From NCBI GenBank assembly GCA_913041905.1, contig CAJWJQ010000021.1, positions 1 to 19,735 of the forward strand: 19,735 nt of DNA. Direction: 5' to 3'. This DNA comes from GCA-2718845 sp913041905 (GTDB taxonomy: Bacteria; Pseudomonadota; Gammaproteobacteria; GCA-002705445; GCA-002716945). Both the position numbers and the translations under genes were made by a program. The notes under the pieces were generated by a model. It was given only the letters and a program-made list of their open reading frames with translations, made no database searches and had not been told where the DNA came from. This document shows, piece by piece, positions 7,207 through 14,007 of this stretch (its first letter is position 1; every line of letters begins with the position of its first letter).

Positions 7207-8556
7207 ATGGCCGAAAAAATTCAATATGATTTACTTTTAAAAGGTGGAACCGTTGTTCTTCCAGATAAAATTGTTAATGTAGATATTGGTATCAAAGGTG
7301 AAAAAATAGAAACTATAGGTGATTTCTCATCTTGTAGCACAGATTGTTGTGCAGACAACGTCATAGATTGTAAAGGCTTACATATTTTACCAGGAGTTAT
7401 CGATACCCAGGTACATTTTAGAGAGCCCGGCTTAGAGGATAAAGAAAATTTAGAGACAGGAATGATGGCAGCAGCAGCAGGTGGCGTAACAGCAATATTT
7501 GAAATGCCTAACACAAACCCATTAACAATAAACCCTGAGACAATTAAAGATAAATTGAACAGAGCGAGTCGTGCTCCTTGGACTGATTATGCATTTTATC
7601 TTGGCGGAACCGGTAAGACAGGACCAAACCTAGATAAGTGGGAACAAGATATTGGTATATGTGGAATAAAAATTTTTGTAGGAGCAAGCACAGGAGAGCT
7701 TTTGACTGCTACTGATGAAGAAATAGAATCTGTAATATCTAATGGCCAAAGAGTAGTAGCTGTTCACGCAGAAGATCAATTTATAATGAAAGAGAATAGA
7801 AAGAATATTCTAGGAGATAAAAAAGATGTAGCTTTACACTGCAAATGGCGCTCACCTGAAAGCTGTTTATCTGCAACTAAACGCGTTGTAAATATTGCAA
7901 AAAAATACTCTAGAAGAGTTCATATCTTACATATTACAACAGCTGAAGAGATGGAATTTTTAAAAAATAATAAGGACATAGCAAGTGTAGAGTTATTAGC
8001 AAATCATCTAACTCTTCATGCCCCTGATTGTTATGAAAAACTTGGAACACATGCACAACAAAATCCGCCTATAAGAGAACTACATCATCAAAATGCATTA
8101 TGGGAAGCACTTAATAATGGAGTGGTAGATATTTTGGCATCAGATCACGCTCCACATACTATTGAAGAAAAAGCACAAGTATATCCTAATTCACCTAGTG
8201 GCACTCCTGGTGTGCAAACTCTTGTTCCTATCATGTTAAACCATGTAAACAATGGTAAGCTTTCGCTACAAAAACTTGTCGATCTTTGGTCACATGGACC
8301 AGAGAGAATTCATAAGATACACAATAAAGGTAGAATTGCGAAAGGGTATGATGCAGATTTTACTATAGTAGATTTAAAAAAACCAAATACTATATCTAAT
8401 AGTCAGCAAAAATCAAAAGCCGGATGGACTCCATTTGATGGAATGGATGTAGTGGGTTGGCCAGTTGCAACTATTATAAGAGGTCATCAAGTTATGAGAG
8501 AAGATGAGCTTATATCGCCGATTGGACAACCTGTAAAATTCATTGAAACTTTATAA
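7207..8556 (+). CDS. pyrC: Dihydroorotase-family amidohydrolase (PyrC-like)
   Basis: Starting at the ATG at 7207 the product has 449 residues. An upstream TTG at 7186 would add MILLILD, but homologues begin near the chosen Met, and neither start has a good Shine-Dalgarno. Dihydroorotase cyclises carbamoyl-aspartate to dihydroorotate in pyrimidine synthesis. Recognisable residues: VIDTQVHFREPG at 64-75, the carbamylated-lysine region GIKIFVGAS (Lys155), AVHAED (His187), HILHIT (His242) and ASDHAPH with catalytic Asp313. The C-terminus has the usual GRIAKGYDADFTIVDL. The first His of the metal-binding HxH motif is Gln68 (QVH). As I recall, a proteobacterial subgroup annotated as dihydroorotase shares this, so it may be a subfamily trait. 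A related hydantoinase or allantoinase role cannot be excluded. tadA starts at the base after its stop codon. Confidence 0.8.
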   Translation: MAEKIQYDLLLKGGTVVLPDKIVNVDIGIKGEKIETIGDFSSCSTDCCADNVIDCKGLHILPGVIDTQVHFREPGLEDKENLETGMMAAAAGGVTAIFEMPNTNPLTINPETIKDKLNRASRAPWTDYAFYLGGTGKTGPNLDKWEQDIGICGIKIFVGASTGELLTATDEEIESVISNGQRVVAVHAEDQFIMKENRKNILGDKKDVALHCKWRSPESCLSATKRVVNIAKKYSRRVHILHITTAEEMEFLKNNKDIASVELLANHLTLHAPDCYEKLGTHAQQNPPIRELHHQNALWEALNNGVVDILASDHAPHTIEEKAQVYPNSPSGTPGVQTLVPIMLNHVNNGKLSLQKLVDLWSHGPERIHKIHNKGRIAKGYDADFTIVDLKKPNTISNSQQKSKAGWTPFDGMDVVGWPVATIIRGHQVMREDELISPIGQPVKFIETL

Positions 8557-9030
8557 ATGAACTCTATAAAAATCATCGATAACACACAACTATTTATGAG
8601 TTTAGCTTTAGAGTTAGCTCAAACGGCATATAATAATGACGAGGTTCCTGTAGGAGCTGTTATTGTGCAAAGGCGCAATAACGAAGTGTTGGCAGCATTT
8701 GCAAATCAAATGAGACAAATAAAATCTTCAATAGGACATGCGGAAATTTTAGCTATACAGAAAGCTAATAAAATTATTAACAATGAAAGGTTAGTTGGTT
8801 GTGACATGTATATTAGTCTAGAGCCTTGTCCAATGTGTGCGCATGCAATTAGTATTGCAAGACTAGATAGAATTTTCTTTGCAGCTGAAGATAAAAAAAG
8901 TGGCGGTGTTTTAAACGGTCCAAAAATATTTGAATCTTCTTCTTGTCATCATAAGCCAGAAGTTTCACAAGGTATAATGATGGAAGAATCCTCGATTTTA
9001 CTTAAAAAATTCTTCGAATCAAAAAGATAA
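8557..9030 (+). CDS. tadA: tRNA-specific adenosine deaminase
   Basis: This 157-residue cytidine/deoxycytidylate-deaminase-fold enzyme converts adenosine to inosine at the wobble position (A34) of tRNA-Arg(ACG). The zinc site and proton-shuttle motifs are intact: HAE at 61-63 and PCPMC at 90-94, with EVPVGAVIV at 29-37. DRIFFAAEDKKSGG near 104-117 is also typical, though many orthologues have the YGA..PKAGA form there. Length is normal. The ATG follows the dihydroorotase stop with no gap, so the two genes are likely one transcript. A guanine deaminase or other deaminase-family role is possible but less likely given the short length and motif spacing. Confidence 0.88.
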   Translation: MNSIKIIDNTQLFMSLALELAQTAYNNDEVPVGAVIVQRRNNEVLAAFANQMRQIKSSIGHAEILAIQKANKIINNERLVGCDMYISLEPCPMCAHAISIARLDRIFFAAEDKKSGGVLNGPKIFESSSCHHKPEVSQGIMMEESSILLKKFFESKR

Positions 9031-9057
9031 TATTGTTTCAAATCAATTCTACATATA

Positions 9058-9073
9058 GTTGATGGAAATCAAC
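9058..9073. repeat. Short perfect inverted repeat upstream of the membrane-protein/hsp20 pair
   Basis: GTTGAT and ATCAAC (9058-9063 and 9068-9073) are perfect 6-bp arms around GGAA. No T run follows, so this is unlikely to be the terminator of tadA. It sits about 75-90 bases before the start of the next gene, where an operator for that unit could lie. Function is not established. Confidence 0.4.
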
Positions 9074-9111
9074 GATTAGGAATCTTTGTATTTATATTCT
9101 GTAAATAAGAG

Positions 9112-9143
9112 GCTTATTACCTACCCATTTGGGTAGAGGAGGC
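9112..9143 (+). promoter_or_regulatory. Leader hairpin next to a strong Shine-Dalgarno (possible RNA thermometer)
   Basis: A perfect 6-bp stem, CTACCC (9121-9126) and GGGTAG (9131-9136) with loop ATTT, directly precedes AGGAGG (9137-9142), the ribosome-binding site for the ATG at 9148. The stem can be extended across an internal loop: GCTT (9112-9115) pairs with AGGC (9140-9143), which would bury part of the Shine-Dalgarno. Such a fold next to a small-heat-shock operon resembles RNA thermometers in outline. No fourU or ROSE consensus is present, so this is a hypothesis. Confidence 0.4.
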
Positions 9144-9147
9144 AAGC

Positions 9148-9387
9148 ATGATAAGAGAAGTATATTTAACCGTTTCTGGAATAATATTTGGATTGGTTTC
9201 AGTTTTACACCTGGCACGTGCCATAAATGGGTGGCCAATGGTGCTAGACACATGGACGGTTCCATTCGGGTTGTCATGGGTTATAACGGTAATCACAGGA
9301 ATTATGTGTGTCTGTGCATTTAAACAAGTAATTGCATTAGACAAAAACAGAGACAATCATTACAGAGATGGAGGTAGTTATTTATGA
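9148..9387 (+). CDS. Small two-helix membrane protein, unknown function
   Basis: This 79-residue protein has two predicted membrane helices (about 5-24 and 38-60) joined by a short loop with NGWPMVLDTW and ending in a charged hydrophilic tail (DKNRDNHYRDGG). I do not recognise a named family. It is very likely a real gene: it has a strong AGGAGG at 9137-9142 five bases before the ATG, and its stop codon overlaps the hsp20 start in an ATGA arrangement. Coupling to Hsp20 suggests a stress-related or envelope role, but that is inference only. An alternative frame at 9129-9323 lacks these features and was not chosen. Confidence 0.75.
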   Translation: MIREVYLTVSGIIFGLVSVLHLARAINGWPMVLDTWTVPFGLSWVITVITGIMCVCAFKQVIALDKNRDNHYRDGGSYL

Positions 9388-9830
9388 AAACACTATCAAT
9401 ATTTGATAATTTAAGACCAATATCTACGCACATGGATGATTTTTTCAATCACTTTAGAGATCCTCATGATTTAAATGTTTTTGAAAATAGTAGATGTCAC
9501 TACAATGTTATTCAAACAGGAGAGCATGCTTTTAATATTGAAGTAGCACTACCTGGTTTTAACAAAGATGACATACATGTAGAGATTGTGAATGATATTT
9601 TAACCATTAGATCAACTAGAGAGGAAACTAAAAAAGGAAAAGACTCTAACGCTAATAAGAATGGTAAAAAATATCTTCACAGGGGTATTATCAGAGAGGA
9701 ATTTACTGCAAATTTCTCAATTGGTAATAACGTCAAAGTTGAAGACGCTCAGTTAAAAGCTGGTCTTTTAACTGTAAAACTGCAACAAAAAAAAGCAAAA
9801 GAGGATGTTAAAAAAATAGACATCCATTGA
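9384..9830 (+). CDS. Hsp20/alpha-crystallin small heat shock protein
   Basis: This 148-residue protein is an IbpA-type ATP-independent holdase that binds unfolding proteins in the cytoplasm. The alpha-crystallin domain spans about 37-135, with VALPGFNKDDIHVEI at 54-68 and the signature A..KAGLLTVKL ending at 133. The C-terminal I-x-I anchoring motif is present as IDI at 145-147, which in this family mediates oligomer assembly. The N-terminus (SIFDNLRP, DDFF) matches the IbpA class. It overlaps the small membrane-protein gene (ATGA) and probably depends on it for translation. The transcript probably ends at the hairpin at 9884-9917. Confidence 0.92.
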   Translation: MKTLSIFDNLRPISTHMDDFFNHFRDPHDLNVFENSRCHYNVIQTGEHAFNIEVALPGFNKDDIHVEIVNDILTIRSTREETKKGKDSNANKNGKKYLHRGIIREEFTANFSIGNNVKVEDAQLKAGLLTVKLQQKKAKEDVKKIDIH

Positions 9831-9883
9831 TAAAAGAGCACTTATTTACGACATGATGGATAAATAAGATCTTTTAACAGAGG

Positions 9884-9917
9884 GGGGTTGAAAGAGTAAT
9901 CGTTCAGCCCCTTTTTT
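9884..9917 (+). terminator. Rho-independent terminator or attenuator after hsp20
   Basis: GGGGTTGAA (9884-9892) pairs with TTCAGCCCC (9903-9911), nine pairs including one G-U, around a 10-base loop, and is followed directly by six T residues (9912-9917). This is a textbook intrinsic terminator for the hsp20 unit. It ends only two bases before the GGAGA ribosome-binding site of the next gene, so a separate promoter cannot lie between them; read-through or regulated termination must be considered. Confidence 0.85.
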
Positions 9918-9932
9918 ATGGAGAACATTGAC

Positions 9933-10259
9933 ATGAATAATATAAATTTTGAGACTGATAAAAGTGGATTTTTAAGAAATCCAGAACACTGGAATCAAGA
10001 ATTTGCCACATATATTGCTGAGCATGAAAATATATATCTTTCAGAAAATCACTGGGAAGTAATTAATTATATTAGAAAACAATATATAGAAAATAATAAA
10101 GTTCCCGAGTTAAGAAAACTATTAACTGCTTTTAAGAAAGAATACGGGATACATAAGTCTACTAGAAAATACATATATCATTTGTTTCCTTATGGTTATG
10201 CGCAACAAGCTTGCAAAATAGCTGGAATGAGGCAAATAAAAAATTGGTCAACCGGATAA
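9933..10259 (+). CDS. DsrC/TusE-family protein lacking the C-terminal redox cysteine
   Basis: This 108-residue protein matches the DsrC/TusE family of sulfur-carrier proteins (GFLRNPEHWN near 12-21, HWEVINYIRKQY near 40-51, KKEYGIHKSTRKYIYHLFP near 68-86, and the tail QQACKIAGM). Canonical TusE relays persulfide sulfur for tRNA thiolation through a penultimate Cys (CysA). DsrC has that Cys plus a second one eleven residues earlier (CysB). Here the CysB-like Cys94 is kept, but the CysA position is Trp105 and the protein ends NWSTG. It therefore should not work as a normal TusE or DsrC carrier and may be a regulatory or divergent member. The ATG at 9933 is chosen because GGAGA (9920-9924) fits it; the ATG at 9918 directly follows the terminator T run. 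The ThDP enzyme gene follows after 7 bases. Confidence 0.8.
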   Translation: MNNINFETDKSGFLRNPEHWNQEFATYIAEHENIYLSENHWEVINYIRKQYIENNKVPELRKLLTAFKKEYGIHKSTRKYIYHLFPYGYAQQACKIAGMRQIKNWSTG

Positions 10260-10266
10260 TTATAGG

Positions 10267-11952
10267 ATGAAAAAAACAATGAAAGCATCTGATTTATTTG
10301 TAAAGTGTTTAGAAAACGAAGGAATAGAGTATATCTTCGGAGTTCCAGGTGAAGAAATTGCTGATTTTTTAGTTTCTTTAAATAATTCAGATAAAATTAA
10401 ATTTATTTTAACCAGACATGAGCAAAGCGCAGCTTTTATGGCTGATGTATATGGAAGACTAACAGGTAGATTAGCTTGTTGTTTAAGCACTCTTGGACCT
10501 GGCGCATCTAATCTGCTCACAGGCGTAGCAAATGCCAACATGGATCATTCTCCGCTTTTAGTTTTAACCGGCCAAGGAGCTACAGATAAATTACATAAAG
10601 AGTCACATCAAATTATGGATGTTTGTGAAATGTTTAAGCCTGTAACTAAATGGACCACTTCAATAACAAACCCTAGCACTATTCCCGAGATTACCAGGAA
10701 GGCAGTGCGACTTGCTATGTATGAAAAACCAGGTGCAACACATATAGAGTTACCAGAAGATATTGCAAAAATAAAAATTAAAAAAATACCTTTAAAAGTA
10801 AAAAAAATTTGCACCAATGCTATTCAATGCTCTCTCAAAAGACCAGTGCCAGACGATGAAACAATCAAAGAGGTTTTTGATTTAATTCAAGAATCAAACT
10901 CCCCAATAATGATTGTAGGAAATGGTGTAATTAGAAAGAACGCTTCTGCACAATTAAGGAGATTATGTGAGAAGGCAAAAATACCAGTAGTTTCAACTTT
11001 TATGGGCAAAGGAGCAATAGATACTGATTCAAATTTATTTATTTCAACTATAGGGCTTGGCGCAACTGATTATGGAGATTATGCTGTTATGTGTGCGGAC
11101 TTAGTTATAACCATTGGCTTTGATATGGTCGAGTATCATCCCAGGTTATGGAATCAAAACAATAAAGCAAGAATTATTCACATAGATTTTGAACCCGCAG
11201 AAGTTGATGAGCATTATATGCCTGAGATAGAAGTGGTGGGAGATATAACTACAGCCTTAAAAAAATTAAGTAAATGTATAAATCATTATGATATTAAAAA
11301 ATTTAAAAACAAACGACATAAAAATATATGCAAAAAAAACGAGGATGATATTAATAAAAACAATAAAGATAAAAGCGAAGGATTAATAAAACCACAAAAA
11401 TTTCTCTATGATTTAAGAAAATCCATGGGTGAAAGAGATTTATTAATCTCTGATGTTGGCGCGCACAAGATGTGGATTGCAAGAAATTTTAAGTGTCATC
11501 ATCCCAATACATGCATAATCCCAAATGGCTTTAGCGCGATGGGATTCGCCTTACCTGGAGCGATTGCTGCTGATTTATTAAATACCAAAAATAAAATTTA
11601 TAGCATATCTGGTGATGGTGGGTTTTTAATGAATAGCCATGAAATGGAAACAGCAAAACGTTTTTCAACTAATATTATCTCGATTTTATGGGAGGATAAA
11701 TCCTATGGCTTAATCAAATGGAAACAAAAGATTAAATTAGGAGAAACAACTGATCTCGATTTCAACAACCCTGATTGGAAGTTATTGGCTAAAGCTTATG
11801 GTTGGAATTATGTATTTGAGAATAAAAGTACACGATTAGTTTCAACTTTAAAGAAAATTAGAAAACTGAAAGGACCAACTCTTTTTATAGTACCAATTGA
11901 TTATAGAGAAAATTATAAATTAACTAAAAAATTAAACAGTTTGGAGATATAA
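10267..11952 (+). CDS. Acetolactate-synthase-like thiamine-diphosphate enzyme (large-subunit type)
   Basis: This 561-residue protein has the three-domain ThDP-enzyme layout of acetolactate synthase: the activating Glu52 in RHEQSAAFMADVYGRLTG, LGPGASNLLTG near 76-86, a central nucleotide-type domain, and the ThDP/Mg motif SGDGGFLMNSHEM with GDG at 449-451, followed by WEDKSYGLIKWKQK. Acetolactate synthase condenses pyruvate units in branched-chain amino-acid or acetoin synthesis. However, no regulatory small subunit (ilvH-type) is adjacent, and the gene is paired with an aldehyde dehydrogenase 3 bases downstream, so a decarboxylase or carboligase acting on another 2-oxoacid is equally possible. 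A Lys/Asn-rich low-complexity insert lies near 340-375. The start could also be the ATG at 10279 (residue 5), where homologues usually begin with KASDLF and where AGGA at 10264-10267 is better spaced. Confidence 0.85.
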   Translation: MKKTMKASDLFVKCLENEGIEYIFGVPGEEIADFLVSLNNSDKIKFILTRHEQSAAFMADVYGRLTGRLACCLSTLGPGASNLLTGVANANMDHSPLLVLTGQGATDKLHKESHQIMDVCEMFKPVTKWTTSITNPSTIPEITRKAVRLAMYEKPGATHIELPEDIAKIKIKKIPLKVKKICTNAIQCSLKRPVPDDETIKEVFDLIQESNSPIMIVGNGVIRKNASAQLRRLCEKAKIPVVSTFMGKGAIDTDSNLFISTIGLGATDYGDYAVMCADLVITIGFDMVEYHPRLWNQNNKARIIHIDFEPAEVDEHYMPEIEVVGDITTALKKLSKCINHYDIKKFKNKRHKNICKKNEDDINKNNKDKSEGLIKPQKFLYDLRKSMGERDLLISDVGAHKMWIARNFKCHHPNTCIIPNGFSAMGFALPGAIAADLLNTKNKIYSISGDGGFLMNSHEMETAKRFSTNIISILWEDKSYGLIKWKQKIKLGETTDLDFNNPDWKLLAKAYGWNYVFENKSTRLVSTLKKIRKLKGPTLFIVPIDYRENYKLTKKLNSLEI

Positions 11953-11955
11953 AAT

Positions 11956-13392
11956 ATGTGGCCCAATGCAAAAAACCTTACTCTTGTAGAAATAAACAAA
12001 CCTATAATAAAAGAGGTATTTTCACCATGGGATAGATCTCAAATAGGGTCTGTAGAATGCATTAAAAAAAATGATGTAAAAAATATTGTTGCAGCTGCTC
12101 AAGATGCATTTAAGAACTCAAAAGATAATTTTACCAAACAACATAGAATAGAATTTTTTGACAAGGCTGTAAAAAAATTAGGAAATCAAGTTAATTATTT
12201 TGCTTCATTAATTGCTAAAGAAGGAGGTAAGCCTATAAAAGATGCAAGAGTTGAAGTTATAAGAGCTGTAAATGGATTAGAGTTATGTAGAGATGAAATT
12301 AAATCAAGGAGGGGATCTGAGATACCAATGGAATTAAATTCCGCGTCAATGAACAAAATGGCAATTGAAAGAGAATTCCCTGCAGGAGTAGTTTTAGCTC
12401 TAAGCGCCTTTAATCATCCTCTTAATTTAATTGTGCACCAGGTGGGACCTGCTATTGCAGCAGGCTGCCCAATAATAATTAAACCATCTTTAGAAACACC
12501 TTATTCATGTTATGAATTCATTAAACTTTTATTTGAGTCTGGCCTACCAGTAGAATTTTGCCAAATGATAAATAATGCTGACCATGAAGTCACAGCTGAG
12601 TTTGTAAAAAATAAAAATATATCATTTTTTTCATTTATCGGAAGCTCAGATGTTGGATGGAAACTTAAATCACAACTACCTCCCGGGGCAAAATGCGCAT
12701 TAGAACATGGTGGCGTTGCCCCAGTAATTATAGACAACGGTGTTAATTTAAAAAAAATTATTAAACCTATTGTTAAAGGGAGTTTTTACCACGCAGGGCA
12801 AGTTTGTGTATCTATCCAGAATATAATTGTGCATAAAAAAATTATCAGCGAATTCATTGATTTAATGAAAGAAGAAGTTTTTATACTTAAGGTCGGAAAT
12901 CCATCTGATGTAAAAACTGACGTTGGTCCTCTTATACGTCCATCTGAGGTTGACCGCGTGGATACATTGGTACAAGAAGCATTAAAGTTAGGAGCAACTT
13001 TGGTTTGTGGAGGTAAAAGACTTTCAGATACAACTTATGCATGCACAGTTTTAAAGAATCCTCCTCTAGATTCTAAAGTGGTGCAGAAGGAAATTTTTGG
13101 CCCAGTTGTTAATATTTTTGAATTTGATGATATAGACGAAGCTATAGGCATAGCTAACCATAATGAATTTGCTTTTCAATCATCTGTATTTACTAATAAT
13201 CTGAACAAAGCAATGTATTGTTATGAAAAATTAATAGCCAAGACTGTTTTAATAAACGAACAAACTACTTTCAGGGTTGATTGGATGCCATTTGGAGGAA
13301 TTAGGCATTCTGGAGAAGGAGTCGGAGGAATATCATATTCTTATTCAGACATGGTTTATAATAAAGTTTTAATTATTGATACTCTTATATAA
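11956..13392 (+). CDS. NAD(P)-dependent aldehyde dehydrogenase
   Basis: This 478-residue enzyme belongs to the aldehyde dehydrogenase superfamily, which oxidises aldehydes to carboxylates (or acyl-CoA) with NAD(P)+. Visible functional residues are Asn153 in SAFNHPLNL, the cofactor-region IGSSDVGWKL, the general base Glu250 in LEHGGVAP, and the nucleophile Cys284 in HAGQVCVSIQN, followed by KEIFGPVV and PFGGIRHSGEGVGG. The usual ELGG is EHGG here, which I recall as characteristic of a widespread subgroup encoded next to acetolactate-synthase-like proteins. It starts 3 bases after the ThDP enzyme stop, with GGAG upstream. Together the pair suggests that the ThDP enzyme releases or makes an aldehyde that this enzyme oxidises. 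The natural substrate is unknown. Confidence 0.88.
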   Translation: MWPNAKNLTLVEINKPIIKEVFSPWDRSQIGSVECIKKNDVKNIVAAAQDAFKNSKDNFTKQHRIEFFDKAVKKLGNQVNYFASLIAKEGGKPIKDARVEVIRAVNGLELCRDEIKSRRGSEIPMELNSASMNKMAIEREFPAGVVLALSAFNHPLNLIVHQVGPAIAAGCPIIIKPSLETPYSCYEFIKLLFESGLPVEFCQMINNADHEVTAEFVKNKNISFFSFIGSSDVGWKLKSQLPPGAKCALEHGGVAPVIIDNGVNLKKIIKPIVKGSFYHAGQVCVSIQNIIVHKKIISEFIDLMKEEVFILKVGNPSDVKTDVGPLIRPSEVDRVDTLVQEALKLGATLVCGGKRLSDTTYACTVLKNPPLDSKVVQKEIFGPVVNIFEFDDIDEAIGIANHNEFAFQSSVFTNNLNKAMYCYEKLIAKTVLINEQTTFRVDWMPFGGIRHSGEGVGGISYSYSDMVYNKVLIIDTLI

Positions 13393-13416
13393 GACTATTG
13401 TTTTATAATAATATTG

Positions 13417-13755
13417 ATGGAAAAAGTAGATTATAAAAAAATAACTGGTTTATATTCAGAATGTGGTACTTCAGAACCCTATGCACTTCAAGTCACAGAT
13501 GATTCTATGGAATTAGAATTCCCTAAAAATAGTATTGTAATTATAGATCCATCAGGACATTGCAAAGACGGTGATTATATATTTGTAGAATACGATGGGG
13601 TGAGATGGTTTAGGAAACTTATTGAAAAAGATAATAAAAAATTTCTTATTGCTTTAAATGATATGTACCCAGAGATTTTATTAGATAATTCTTATGATAT
13701 TCTAGGAGTAATTATTCAAAAAAATATTAAGGGAGAGATAAAGCACTACAAATGA
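13417..13755 (+). CDS. S24/LexA-like peptidase-fold protein without a DNA-binding domain
   Basis: This 112-residue protein consists only of a domain like the C-terminal autoprotease part of LexA and phage repressors: TDDSMELEFPKNSIVIIDP with candidate nucleophile Ser30, DGDYIFVEYDGVRWFRKLI, and ALNDMYPEI. The catalytic lysine is expected in the VKRL-like stretch; here it reads FRKL, and in a simple alignment Arg66 occupies the Lys position with Lys67 next to it, so activity is uncertain. No helix-turn-helix precedes the domain, so it cannot act as a repressor alone. The ATG at 13417 is chosen over a TTG directly before it; no clear Shine-Dalgarno is visible. Its stop overlaps grxC by 4 bases (ATGA). 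Confidence 0.75.
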   Translation: MEKVDYKKITGLYSECGTSEPYALQVTDDSMELEFPKNSIVIIDPSGHCKDGDYIFVEYDGVRWFRKLIEKDNKKFLIALNDMYPEILLDNSYDILGVIIQKNIKGEIKHYK

Positions 13756-14006
13756 AAAAAGTCATTATTTATAGTACTCGAATTTGCCCATATTGCATGA
13801 GAGCAAAAAACTTTCTTGATAAAAAAGAAATTCCTTATGAAGATATTATGGTTGATGAAAATCCAGATCAATTACAAATTATGATGGAAAAATCTAAAAG
13901 ACAATCTGTGCCACAAATTTTTATAGGAGATTATCATATAGGAGGATTTGATGATCTTGTTGAGCATGATATGGATGGAAAGCTAGACGATTTGCTCAAG
14001 GATTAA
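13752..14006 (+). CDS. grxC: Glutaredoxin 3 (GrxC)
   Basis: This 84-residue dithiol glutaredoxin has the active site CPYC (Cys12, Cys15), the cis-proline motif SVPQIFIG (Pro54) and the glutathione-binding GGFDDL at 64-69. It reduces disulfides and glutathione-mixed disulfides in the cytoplasm using glutathione, and can serve enzymes such as ribonucleotide reductase or PAPS reductase. Length and motifs match GrxC closely. The start is coupled to the S24-like gene (ATGA overlap) and the Sel1-repeat gene begins one base after the stop, which supports an operon. Confidence 0.93.
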   Translation: MKKVIIYSTRICPYCMRAKNFLDKKEIPYEDIMVDENPDQLQIMMEKSKRQSVPQIFIGDYHIGGFDDLVEHDMDGKLDDLLKD

Positions 14007-14007
14007 A

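Noticed and set aside
9123..9130. ACCCATTT as a sigma32 -10 element before the membrane-protein/hsp20 pair
   Set aside because: No CTTGAA-like -35 is found at the right distance upstream, and a start there would leave almost no leader before the Shine-Dalgarno.
9129..9356. Alternative frames on both strands over the small membrane-protein gene
   Set aside because: They lack a ribosome-binding site and hydrophobic organisation, whereas the frame at 9148 has AGGAGG and ATGA coupling.
13417..13755. Prophage remnant, suggested by the LexA/phage-repressor-like protein
   Set aside because: No integrase, structural phage gene, att repeat or composition shift is present; the gene is embedded in a coupled chromosomal operon.
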